Shown in pieces: positions 8,653-15,710 of a stretch of 64,000 nt of DNA. The stretch is taken from NCBI GenBank assembly GCA_965247075.1, contig CBDFGK010000003.1, positions 1,550,001 through 1,614,000 on the forward strand, in the 5' to 3' direction. Under the pieces are notes generated by a model, which saw only the letters and a list, made by a program, of their open reading frames with translations, did no database searches and was not told the origin of the DNA. A program made the translations under genes and the position numbers. Source of the stretch: CBDFGK01 sp965247075 (GTDB lineage Bacteria; Pseudomonadota; Gammaproteobacteria; Pseudomonadales; Halieaceae). The first letter of the stretch is position 1. The number at the start of each line of letters is the position of its first letter.

Positions 8653-9159
8653 ATGTATTGCCCGTTCTGTTCTGCGGAAGACACCAAAGTCATCGATTCA
8701 CGCCTGGTTGGCGAAGGCGATCAGGTGCGCCGCCGCCGCGAGTGTTTGAGCTGTACCGACCGTTTTACCACCTACGAGGTGGCGGAATTGATGATGCCCA
8801 AGCTGATCAAGCAGAACGGCAACCGCGAACCCTTTAACGAAGAGAAGCTGCGTTCGGGCATCTTGCGGGCGCTGGAAAAACGCCCGGTGAGTGTGGAAGA
8901 TATCGAGGCCGCCATCAGCCAGATTAAGCACTCCCTGCAGGCCACCGGCGAGCGCGAGATCAAATCCCTCGTGGTGGGCGAGATGGTCATGGATGCCCTG
9001 CGCGGTCTGGATGATGTCGCCTACGTGCGCTTTGCCAGTGTCTATCGCAGCTTTCAGGATCTCAGCGAATTTCAGGCCGAGATCGAACGCATGCAGGAAA
9101 CAGAAGAGGGCGATGAAGCCGGTGCTGCCGCCCAGCAGCCGGACGCTACCCCAGGCTGA
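8653..9159 (+). CDS. nrdR: Transcriptional repressor NrdR
   Basis: 168 residues. It has an N-terminal zinc ribbon (C3, C6, C31, C34: MYCPFC and CLSC) and an ATP-cone domain from about residue 49. NrdR senses ATP/dATP and represses ribonucleotide reductase genes. A TATACT-like -10 element lies about 30 bases upstream of the start, just beyond the family A hairpin. It heads the riboflavin cluster with 6 bases to ribD, an order common in gammaproteobacteria. Confidence 0.95.
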   Translation: MYCPFCSAEDTKVIDSRLVGEGDQVRRRRECLSCTDRFTTYEVAELMMPKLIKQNGNREPFNEEKLRSGILRALEKRPVSVEDIEAAISQIKHSLQATGEREIKSLVVGEMVMDALRGLDDVAYVRFASVYRSFQDLSEFQAEIERMQETEEGDEAGAAAQQPDATPG

Positions 9160-9165
9160 ACGCAC

Positions 9166-10290
9166 ATGAACAGCCCCGAGCGCATAGACAGCTCTTTCGA
9201 TGCCGACATGATGGCCCGCGCCATCCGCCTGGCCCGCCGCGGCATATACCGCACCCGTCCCAACCCCACCGTGGGTTGTGTGATCACCCGTGATAAAAAA
9301 ATTATCGGCGAGGGCACGACCCAGTCCTTTGGCCAAAATCACGCCGAGATAGAAGCACTTAACAACTGCCCAAACCCGGCCGGCGCCACTGCCTATGTCA
9401 CCCTGGAACCCTGCAGCCATCTGGGCAAAACCGGCCCCTGCGCCGATGCCCTGATCGCCGCCGGTATCGCCCGGGTAGTTATCGCCATGCGCGACCCCAA
9501 CCCGCAAGTCGCCGGTGACGGCATCAAAAAACTCCGGGCCGCCGGTATAACCGTCGCAGCAGGCCTGCTCGAAGCGCAGGCCGAAACCATCAACCCCGGC
9601 TTTTACAAACGCATGCGCACCGGCCAGCCTGCGGTAAGGGTAAAACTGGCCAGCAGTCTCGACGGCCGCACCGCCATGGCCTCGGGCGAAAGCCAGTGGA
9701 TTACCGGCCCGGCCGCCCGCGCCGATGTGCAAAAATTGCGCGGGCGCAGCGACGCCATTATCACCGGTGTGGAGACCGTTCTGCAGGACAACCCGGCCAT
9801 GACCGTGCGCGATACCAGCCTGGATATTCACAAGCAGCCATTGCGAGTCATACTCGATTCCCGCCTGCGCACGCCGCCCGATGCCAGAATCCTCAGCGAA
9901 GCGGGTGCCACGCTGATCGTCTATGCCGATGAACACGCTGATACCAGCCGCTATATCAACAACCAGAGTGCCCAGCACAGCAACACCCAATGCCTGCACC
10001 TGCCCGGCCCACAAAACCGCGTCGATTTAGCCCAATTATTAACCGAACTGGGCAGGCGGCAAGTGAATGACATTCTGATAGAATGCGGGCCCCGTTTAGC
10101 CGGCGCCTTTGTGGCGGCCGGCCTAGTGGATGAATTAATTGTGTATATGGCGGCGACGTTACTCGGCAGCAATGCCCGCCCGCTGCTGGAATTGCCCATC
10201 GATGTGATAGGCGACCGGCACAGGCTCACCCTTGCGGATGTGCGGCGGGTGGGCGAGGATTGGAGACTGACGTGTTTACCGGCATCGTAG
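9166..10290 (+). CDS. ribD: Bifunctional riboflavin deaminase/reductase RibD
   Basis: 374 residues. The N-terminal cytidine-deaminase-type domain carries the zinc site HAEIEAL and EPCSHLGKTGPC; the C-terminal half is the NADPH-dependent reductase (VRVKLASSLDGRTA, ILIECGPRLAGAF). It converts the GTP cyclohydrolase II product to the ribitylamino-pyrimidine phosphate of the riboflavin pathway. It overlaps ribE by 19 bases, indicating translational coupling. Confidence 0.95.
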   Translation: MNSPERIDSSFDADMMARAIRLARRGIYRTRPNPTVGCVITRDKKIIGEGTTQSFGQNHAEIEALNNCPNPAGATAYVTLEPCSHLGKTGPCADALIAAGIARVVIAMRDPNPQVAGDGIKKLRAAGITVAAGLLEAQAETINPGFYKRMRTGQPAVRVKLASSLDGRTAMASGESQWITGPAARADVQKLRGRSDAIITGVETVLQDNPAMTVRDTSLDIHKQPLRVILDSRLRTPPDARILSEAGATLIVYADEHADTSRYINNQSAQHSNTQCLHLPGPQNRVDLAQLLTELGRRQVNDILIECGPRLAGAFVAAGLVDELIVYMAATLLGSNARPLLELPIDVIGDRHRLTLADVRRVGEDWRLTCLPAS

Positions 10291-10970
10291 AAGCCATCGG
10301 CGAAATCGCTGACATACAGCCAAAGGGCGGCGATATGCGCCTGCGCGTGCGCACCGGCAAGCTCGACCTCGGTGACGTAAAAATCGGCGATTCCATCTGC
10401 ACCAGCGGTTGCTGCCTGACCGTCACCGAGCTGCCCGGCGATGGCTATTGGTGTGATGTGTCCAACGAATCGCTGGCCTGTACCACCCTCGGCGGGCTTA
10501 AAACAGGCTCCCGGGTCAACCTGGAAAAATCCCTCACCCCGCACAGCCGCCTCGGTGGCCATATCGTGTCTGGCCATGTGGACGGGGTGGGCGAAGTGGT
10601 GAGTTTTGCCGATGATGGCCGCAGCGTGCGCTGGGTGATTCGCGCACCCGCCCAACTGGCCAAATATATCGCCCACAAGGGCTCGATTTGCATCGATGGC
10701 ACCAGCCTCACCGCCAACGCGGTTAACGGTTGCGAGTTTGATCTCAATATCATCCCCCAGACCACGGTCGAAACCATCTTCAACACCTACCGGGTGGGCA
10801 CCCGGGTGAACCTGGAAGTGGATGTCATCGCCCGCTACCTGGAGCGTCTGCTGCAGGGCGAGCAGGCCGCCGGTCCCAACGGTGCAGCCCGCGGCGGGTC
10901 AAACGCCATTTCTGAAGCCCTGCTCGCCGAACACGGCTTCCTCAAAGGATCTAACAAAACGTGCAATTAA
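10272..10970 (+). CDS. ribE: Riboflavin synthase alpha chain
   Basis: 232 residues from a GTG start, giving the canonical N-terminus (M)FTGIVEAIGEI; GGAG lies 6 bases upstream inside ribD. Two lumazine-binding repeats are visible (about residues 1-95 and 96-195), each with a FTGIVE- or HIVSGHVDGVGE-type motif. It dismutates two 6,7-dimethyl-8-ribityllumazine molecules to riboflavin. The last codons overlap the GTG of the downstream ribBA by 10 bases. Confidence 0.94.
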   Translation: MFTGIVEAIGEIADIQPKGGDMRLRVRTGKLDLGDVKIGDSICTSGCCLTVTELPGDGYWCDVSNESLACTTLGGLKTGSRVNLEKSLTPHSRLGGHIVSGHVDGVGEVVSFADDGRSVRWVIRAPAQLAKYIAHKGSICIDGTSLTANAVNGCEFDLNIIPQTTVETIFNTYRVGTRVNLEVDVIARYLERLLQGEQAAGPNGAARGGSNAISEALLAEHGFLKGSNKTCN

Positions 10971-12076
10971 ACACAGTCGAAGAAATTATCAGCGATGTGC
11001 GCGCCGGCCACATGGTGGTACTGCTCGATGATAATGCGGACAGCGGCCTCAACGAGGGTGTGGTGATGGTGGGCGCTGAGTACGTGGGCGCCGAACAGGT
11101 GAACTTTATGGCGCGTCAGGCCAGGGGCCTGGTGTGCCTGGCCCTGACCAAAGAGCGCTGCCTGCAGTTGGGCCTGCCGCCCATGGCCGACGACCCCAGT
11201 GGTGAAAAATCCAATTTCACGGTATCGATTGAAGCCAAAGAGGGCATTGCCACCGGCATTTCTGCCGCCGACCGGGCCCGCACCATCCAGGTGGCCGTGG
11301 CGCCCACCACCGTCGCCGAAGACATCGTGCAGCCCGGCCATATCTTTCCGCTCACCGTGGTGCCGGGCGGTGTCCTGACCCGCGCCGGACACACCGAAGC
11401 GGCCTCGGATTACGCCCGCCTGGCGGGCCTGCAGAGCGCCGCCATGATCGCCGATATTCTGACCGAGCACGGCAGCCTGGCAAACGGTGTACAGCTGGCC
11501 GAGTTTGCAAGCACTCACCAACTCAAGATTGGCTCGATCGCCGACCTGATCCATTTTCGGGTGGTGAGCGAGCGCACCATTGTCAAAGTGCGCGAGGGCA
11601 AAATCACCACCGAGCACGGTGAATTCGATCTCACTGTGTACCGTGACCAGACCACCGGCCACGTGCATATGGCCCTGCACCTGGGCGCTATCAACGCGGA
11701 TAATCCCACCCTGGTGCGCGTGCATGTGCAGAGCGCCGTGCGCGATATGCTCGGCGCCGAGGCGCCGGCCCGGCCCAGCTGGAATTTTCAAAAATGCCTG
11801 AAGGCGCTGGCCGATGTCGGCAGTGGCGTGGTGGTGTTACTGGCCCGTCACGAGAACGATGACGCCCTGCTGCACAGTGTCGATATTGCCCTCGGCAACG
11901 CACAGATTGCGCCGGCCGTGGGTGACAACACCAGCACCTACATGACCGTGGGGCTGGGCTCCCAGATATTGCGCGACCTGGGGGTTGGAAAAATCCGTTT
12001 GATGGGCGCACCGATCAAGTACAATGCGATCTCCGGTTTTGACCTCGAGGTTACCGAGTATGTATCACCGGAATAG
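10961..12076 (+). CDS. ribBA: RibBA-like protein with degenerate active sites
   Basis: 371 residues, GTG start overlapping ribE. The N-terminal half aligns with DHBP synthase (RibB) and keeps GISAADR, PGHIFPL and RAGHTEA. But the metal/substrate signature DRENEGD reads SGLNEGV here, and the expected CEI glutamate reads ADI. The C-terminal half resembles GTP cyclohydrolase II only in length; its zinc cysteines (CDCG) and the EGRGIGL-type motif are absent. Hybrid RibBX proteins with a degenerate C-terminal half are known in Proteobacteria; loss of the N-terminal signature as well is unusual. It may be regulatory or structural, with ribB activity supplied elsewhere. Confidence 0.8.
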   Translation: MQLNTVEEIISDVRAGHMVVLLDDNADSGLNEGVVMVGAEYVGAEQVNFMARQARGLVCLALTKERCLQLGLPPMADDPSGEKSNFTVSIEAKEGIATGISAADRARTIQVAVAPTTVAEDIVQPGHIFPLTVVPGGVLTRAGHTEAASDYARLAGLQSAAMIADILTEHGSLANGVQLAEFASTHQLKIGSIADLIHFRVVSERTIVKVREGKITTEHGEFDLTVYRDQTTGHVHMALHLGAINADNPTLVRVHVQSAVRDMLGAEAPARPSWNFQKCLKALADVGSGVVVLLARHENDDALLHSVDIALGNAQIAPAVGDNTSTYMTVGLGSQILRDLGVGKIRLMGAPIKYNAISGFDLEVTEYVSPE

Positions 12077-12085
12077 GAGATAAAC

Positions 12086-12556
12086 ATGACAACAATTAAA
12101 ACAATCGAAGGCGACTTCACCGCCTGCAACGGCAAATTTGCCCTGGTGGTGGGCCGCTGGAACAGCTTTGTGGTCGAGCACCTCAAGGCCGGCGCCATCG
12201 ACGCTCTGCGCCGTCACGGCGTTGCGGACGACCACATTACCGTGATCTACGCCCCCGGCGCCTTTGAAATCCCACTGGTGTGCAAGAAAGCCGCCAACTC
12301 CGGCAACTACGATGCCATTATCGCCCTCGGTGCGGTCATTCGTGGCGGCACGCCCCACTTTGAATACGTGGCCGGCGAATGTGTGAAAGGTTTGGCGGGG
12401 GTGACCAACGACACCGGCCTGCCAGTGTCTTTCGGGGTGCTCACGGTCGATACCATCGAGCAGGCCATTGAGCGCAGTGGCAGCAAGGCCGGCAACAAGG
12501 GCGAAGAGGCGGCCCTGTCGGCGCTGGAAATGGTCAGTTTGCTGGACCAGTTGTAA
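12086..12556 (+). CDS. ribH: 6,7-dimethyl-8-ribityllumazine synthase
   Basis: 156 residues, the usual length. It condenses the ribitylamino-pyrimidine with dihydroxybutanone phosphate. Seen are FALVVGRWNSFV at the N-terminus, the substrate loop VIYAPGAFEIPL, ALGAVIRGGTPHFEYV and a C-terminal NKGEEAALSALEM helix with the nearby catalytic region. AGGAG precedes the ATG, and nusB follows after 6 bases. Confidence 0.95.
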   Translation: MTTIKTIEGDFTACNGKFALVVGRWNSFVVEHLKAGAIDALRRHGVADDHITVIYAPGAFEIPLVCKKAANSGNYDAIIALGAVIRGGTPHFEYVAGECVKGLAGVTNDTGLPVSFGVLTVDTIEQAIERSGSKAGNKGEEAALSALEMVSLLDQL

Positions 12557-12562
12557 GTCGTT

Positions 12563-13018
12563 ATGGCCCGGGATAAACCCACGCACAATCTGCTGGCGGG
12601 CCACCGCCACAAGGCGCGCCACTATGCCATGCAGGCCCTGTATCAATGGCATATGGCCGGTTCCACCCTCTCCGATATCGAGGCGGATTTTCGGGCCGAT
12701 TACGATTTCGGCAAGGTCGATGGTGAGTACTTCCATACTCTGCTGCACGAGATTCCCACCCAGACCGATGAACTGGAAGCGGTATTTGGTCCCTACATGG
12801 TGGCCCGCTCGATCGAAGAACTGGACCCCATCGAGCGCGCTCTGCTCAGAATAGGCACCTTTGAACTGCTGCACCGCATCGACGTGCCCTACAAGGTGGT
12901 GATCAACGAAGCGGTCAATCTGGCCAAGAAGTTTGGCGCCGCCGAAAGCCACAGGTTTATCAACGGTGTGCTGGACCAGGTGGCACGGCAGATGCGCCAG
13001 GTGGAAATTGGTTCGTAG
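12563..13018 (+). CDS. nusB: Transcription antitermination factor NusB
   Basis: 151 residues, all-helical NusB fold with RHKARHYAMQALYQWHMAG at the N-terminus and the conserved RALLRIGTFELLHRIDVPYK and VINEAVNLAKKFG segments. NusB binds boxA RNA with S10 in rRNA antitermination complexes and commonly follows ribH. The stop codon TAG is part of the GTAG head of a family B REP sequence, so the repeat abuts or supplies the gene end. Confidence 0.95.
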   Translation: MARDKPTHNLLAGHRHKARHYAMQALYQWHMAGSTLSDIEADFRADYDFGKVDGEYFHTLLHEIPTQTDELEAVFGPYMVARSIEELDPIERALLRIGTFELLHRIDVPYKVVINEAVNLAKKFGAAESHRFINGVLDQVARQMRQVEIGS

Positions 13019-13072
13019 GGCGGAATTTATTCCGCCACGGTCGAATAAATGGTCGAATAAATTCGACCCTAC
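13015..13072. repeat. Family B REP pair in inverted arrangement (BIME-like)
   Basis: Two GTAG-headed hairpins face each other: 13015-13036 (GTAGGG then CGGAATTTATTCCG) and 13051-13072 on the minus strand (GTAGGG then TCGAATTTATTCGA). The hairpin arms of the two copies differ at matched positions. The pair occupies the whole gap between nusB and the thiL-pgpA start at 13076. Structure is typical of REP/BIME units processed by RAYT transposases. Confidence 0.85.
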
Positions 13073-13075
13073 TCT

Positions 13076-14497
13076 ATGACCGACGAATTCTCCCTCATAT
13101 CCAGGTATTTCGCCAAATTTTCTCAGAAAACAGGCGACGATTGCGCTATTTTGGATTTACATCCCGGTGAGCAACTGGCCACCTCGGTCGATACCCTGGT
13201 GGAAGGGGTGCATTTTTACGCCGATGCGCCGCCCGACCGGGTCGGATATCGGGCCGTAGTGACCGCCCTGTCGGATTTGGCCGCCACCGGCGCCGAACCC
13301 CGCGCCATTACCTTGGCCTTAACCCTGCCCGAGGCTACCGAAAGTTGGCTGGCGCAATTCTCCCGCGGTGTCGAACAGGCCACCGTGGCCTACGAGGTGG
13401 AATTGATCGGGGGCGATACCACCCAGGGTCATTTGACTATTACCGTGCAGGTGCTGGGCGCGGTTCCCGCGGGGCAGGCGCTGACCCGCGGCGGCGCCAA
13501 ACCGGGCGACAGGGTCTATATCAGCGGCACCACCGGTGATGCCGCGGCCGCCCTGACCGTGATGAACGGCCACTGGCCGGGCCAGAACCAGTACAGGGAA
13601 TACCTGCTCAAGCGCTTTTACCGGCCCACTGCCCGTATCGAACTGGGCCTGCAATTGCGCGAGCTGGCCACCAGCGCCATAGATATATCCGACGGCCTGC
13701 TGGCCGATGCCCGGCACATTGCTGAGCAGAGCAGGGTGGGCATCAGCATCGATGCCGGCAAGGTGCCGCTCAGCCCGGCGCTGCAGTCCCTGCCGGATCA
13801 GCAGCAGGCCAAAACCTGGGCACTCGGCGGCGGTGACGATTACGAACTGCTGTTCACGATTTCCCCCGACGATGCCGACAAGATACCGACAAATTGCACG
13901 CATATCGGCGGAGTTTTCCACGGCAGTGGGGTGCAATGTGATGTTGAGGCGCCCGCCAACGGCTATGTGCATTTCGGGTCAGCGCCAACACCAGCCGCGC
14001 AGGTAGCCGAGCCGCCGCTGGTGGAGCCCACTGCCATCAAGCCACGGCCCTTTGCCAACCTCATCCAGTTCCTGGCTTTCGGCTTCGGCTCCGGCCTAGC
14101 CCCCAAGGCCCCTGGCACCGTCGGCACGGTGATGGCGATTCCGCTGTATCTGGCGCTCAGTCAGTTCAGTTTGCCCGTTTACACGGCGCTGGTAATAGCT
14201 GCCAGTGTTATCGGCATCTGGATCTGCGGCTCCACCAGCAAACAACTCAAGGTGCCCGACCACCCCGGTATCGTCTGGGACGAGTTTGCCGGCTACTGGA
14301 TTACCATGTGGGCGCTACCCACCAGCTGGGTTACGGTAGTGCTGGGTTTCGTGGTGTTTCGGGCCTTCGACATCCTCAAGCCCTGGCCGATTCGCGCCTT
14401 CGACAAAAACGTCGGCGGTTTCGGCATTATGATCGACGGCGTGCTGGCCGGCATCGCCGGCTGCGCCGTGGTGCACGGCATCCTGGCGCTGCTCTGA
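13076..14497 (+). CDS. thiL: ThiL-PgpA fusion: thiamine-monophosphate kinase and phosphatidylglycerophosphatase A
   Basis: A continuous 473-residue frame. Residues 1 to about 310 are ThiL: GDDCAIL, SVDTLVEGVHF, ALSDLAATGAEP, DISDGLLADARHIAEQS and GGGDDYELLFT. Residues about 325-473 are PgpA: FGFGSGLAPKAPGTVGT, then WDEFAGYW and the membrane-embedded C-terminal helices with FRAFDILKPWPI. The two are normally separate, often overlapping genes. ThiL phosphorylates thiamine phosphate; PgpA dephosphorylates phosphatidylglycerol phosphate at the membrane. A roughly 15-residue linker joins them. The TGA stop lies inside a family A-like CTCTGACCCC arm. Confidence 0.92.
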   Translation: MTDEFSLISRYFAKFSQKTGDDCAILDLHPGEQLATSVDTLVEGVHFYADAPPDRVGYRAVVTALSDLAATGAEPRAITLALTLPEATESWLAQFSRGVEQATVAYEVELIGGDTTQGHLTITVQVLGAVPAGQALTRGGAKPGDRVYISGTTGDAAAALTVMNGHWPGQNQYREYLLKRFYRPTARIELGLQLRELATSAIDISDGLLADARHIAEQSRVGISIDAGKVPLSPALQSLPDQQQAKTWALGGGDDYELLFTISPDDADKIPTNCTHIGGVFHGSGVQCDVEAPANGYVHFGSAPTPAAQVAEPPLVEPTAIKPRPFANLIQFLAFGFGSGLAPKAPGTVGTVMAIPLYLALSQFSLPVYTALVIAASVIGIWICGSTSKQLKVPDHPGIVWDEFAGYWITMWALPTSWVTVVLGFVVFRAFDILKPWPIRAFDKNVGGFGIMIDGVLAGIAGCAVVHGILALL

Positions 14498-14561
14498 CCC
14501 CACATCTGGCATAGCCTCGCACCGCACCGGGGTCAGACTTGGCGAAGCCGGCTCTGACCCC
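14492..14561. repeat. Degenerate family A repeat
   Basis: Three pieces of the family A outer end remain: CTCTGACCCCA at 14492, its complement CCGGGGTCAGAC at 14527, and CTCTGACCCC at 14552. The central hairpin section is lost. It lies between the thiL-pgpA stop, which it contains, and ribA. Confidence 0.6.
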
Positions 14562-14618
14562 TCGACTAAAAAAACTATGCTAAACTGGCCGCCCTTTTTG
14601 AAAGAAAACCACCAGCCC

Positions 14619-15206
14619 GTGCCCATCCGCTACGTAGATTCCTCCCGCCTCCCCACCCAGTGGGGTGAATTCAAAATGCACGGTTTCAAAGACATTGAAA
14701 CCGAAAAGGAGCATATTGTGCTCACCATGGGGGATATTTCCGCCCCTGGCCCCATACTCACGCGTGTGCACTCAGAATGCCTGACCGGCGATGCCTTGTT
14801 CAGCCTGCGCTGCGATTGCGGTGAACAACTGCAGGTCGCCATGAAAGCCATTGCCGAAGAGGGCCGGGGTGCCATCCTCTACCTGCGCCAGGAAGGAAGA
14901 GGCATCGGTTTACTCAACAAGATCAAGGCCTACAAACTGCAGGATGCCGGCGCCGATACCGTCGAAGCCAATGAAGCGCTCGGCTTTGGCGCCGATATGC
15001 GCGACTACTCCATCTGCAAACCCATGTTGGAGCATCTCAAGATCACCCAGGTGAAACTGATGACCAACAATCCCAGAAAAGTCGAAGCCCTGAAGGAAAT
15101 GGGTATCAAGGTAAGCGAGCGCATCGAAATACATACCCCCCACAACCCCCACAACCAGAAGTACCTGGCGACCAAGGCGGGGAAATTGGGGCATTTGATG
15201 GGGTAA
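14619..15206 (+). CDS. ribA: GTP cyclohydrolase II
   Basis: 195 residues from the GTG at 14619, aligning start-to-start with the 196-residue E. coli RibA; an ATG at 14577 would add 14 unconserved residues that overlap a likely -10 box (TATGCT). Intact motifs: RVHSECLTGDALFSLRCDCG with the three zinc cysteines, RQEGRGIGL with the catalytic Arg, and LMTNNPRKVEAL. It opens GTP to the pyrimidine precursor of riboflavin. Its presence explains how the ribBA-like protein could lose its second domain. Confidence 0.94.
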   Translation: MPIRYVDSSRLPTQWGEFKMHGFKDIETEKEHIVLTMGDISAPGPILTRVHSECLTGDALFSLRCDCGEQLQVAMKAIAEEGRGAILYLRQEGRGIGLLNKIKAYKLQDAGADTVEANEALGFGADMRDYSICKPMLEHLKITQVKLMTNNPRKVEALKEMGIKVSERIEIHTPHNPHNQKYLATKAGKLGHLMG

Positions 15207-15710
15207 CTATTTGACCGCTCCTATACCGTAACATTGCCGGGTTTCAGGTCATGGCTGCAGATTCGGGCCACATCAATACCACGCCCTATGACTACGGTGG
15301 CTTTAGGCGCCGCCCCTATTTAGCGCCACCGGGAATCTGAAATTCCTTCGATGGCAGAGATGATCTTCCCCCGGTTTAACTACACCTCTCTGTCATGCCC
15401 GCTGTGGCGGTCAGCAATAAGGCTTGAAAGAGGGATTCAGAGGCCCCCCGAGCAGCAGTGTCGTGATATACCCGCAAATCATGCGCCGCCGTCGGAAACT
15501 CCGTCCCGGATAAATTGACCAAAGCGGGCATTGGACTTCTCGGTGCGTCTGGGGGTCTTCATTCGCCATAGTGGCCCGCGCGGTGGCCCGTTTAGGGCGG
15601 CGGCAGGGTCCACCACCCTCATCTGGTACCCGCTATTGTCAGTCCGCTGGTTGCCGATACTTTTCCGCCGCCTCAAACATCCTCGTCTAATAGTAGGGTA
15701 GAATGGGGTG
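15207..15710. other. Gap upstream of cas3 with no recognised gene
   Basis: About 500 bases separate ribA from the cas operon. A 31-codon minus-strand frame near 15220-15320 (containing VVIGRGIDVARICSHDLK) and a 65-codon minus-strand frame at 15479-15676 are open, but I recognise neither and they may be relics. The cas3 promoter must lie in the AT-richer last 60 bases. No clear tRNA, terminator or palindrome of families A or B is seen. Confidence 0.5.

Noticed and set aside
10255..10275. TTG at 10260 as the start of riboflavin synthase
   Set aside because: The GTG at 10272 gives the canonical FTGIVEA N-terminus and has a well-spaced GGAG; the TTG would add four unconserved residues.
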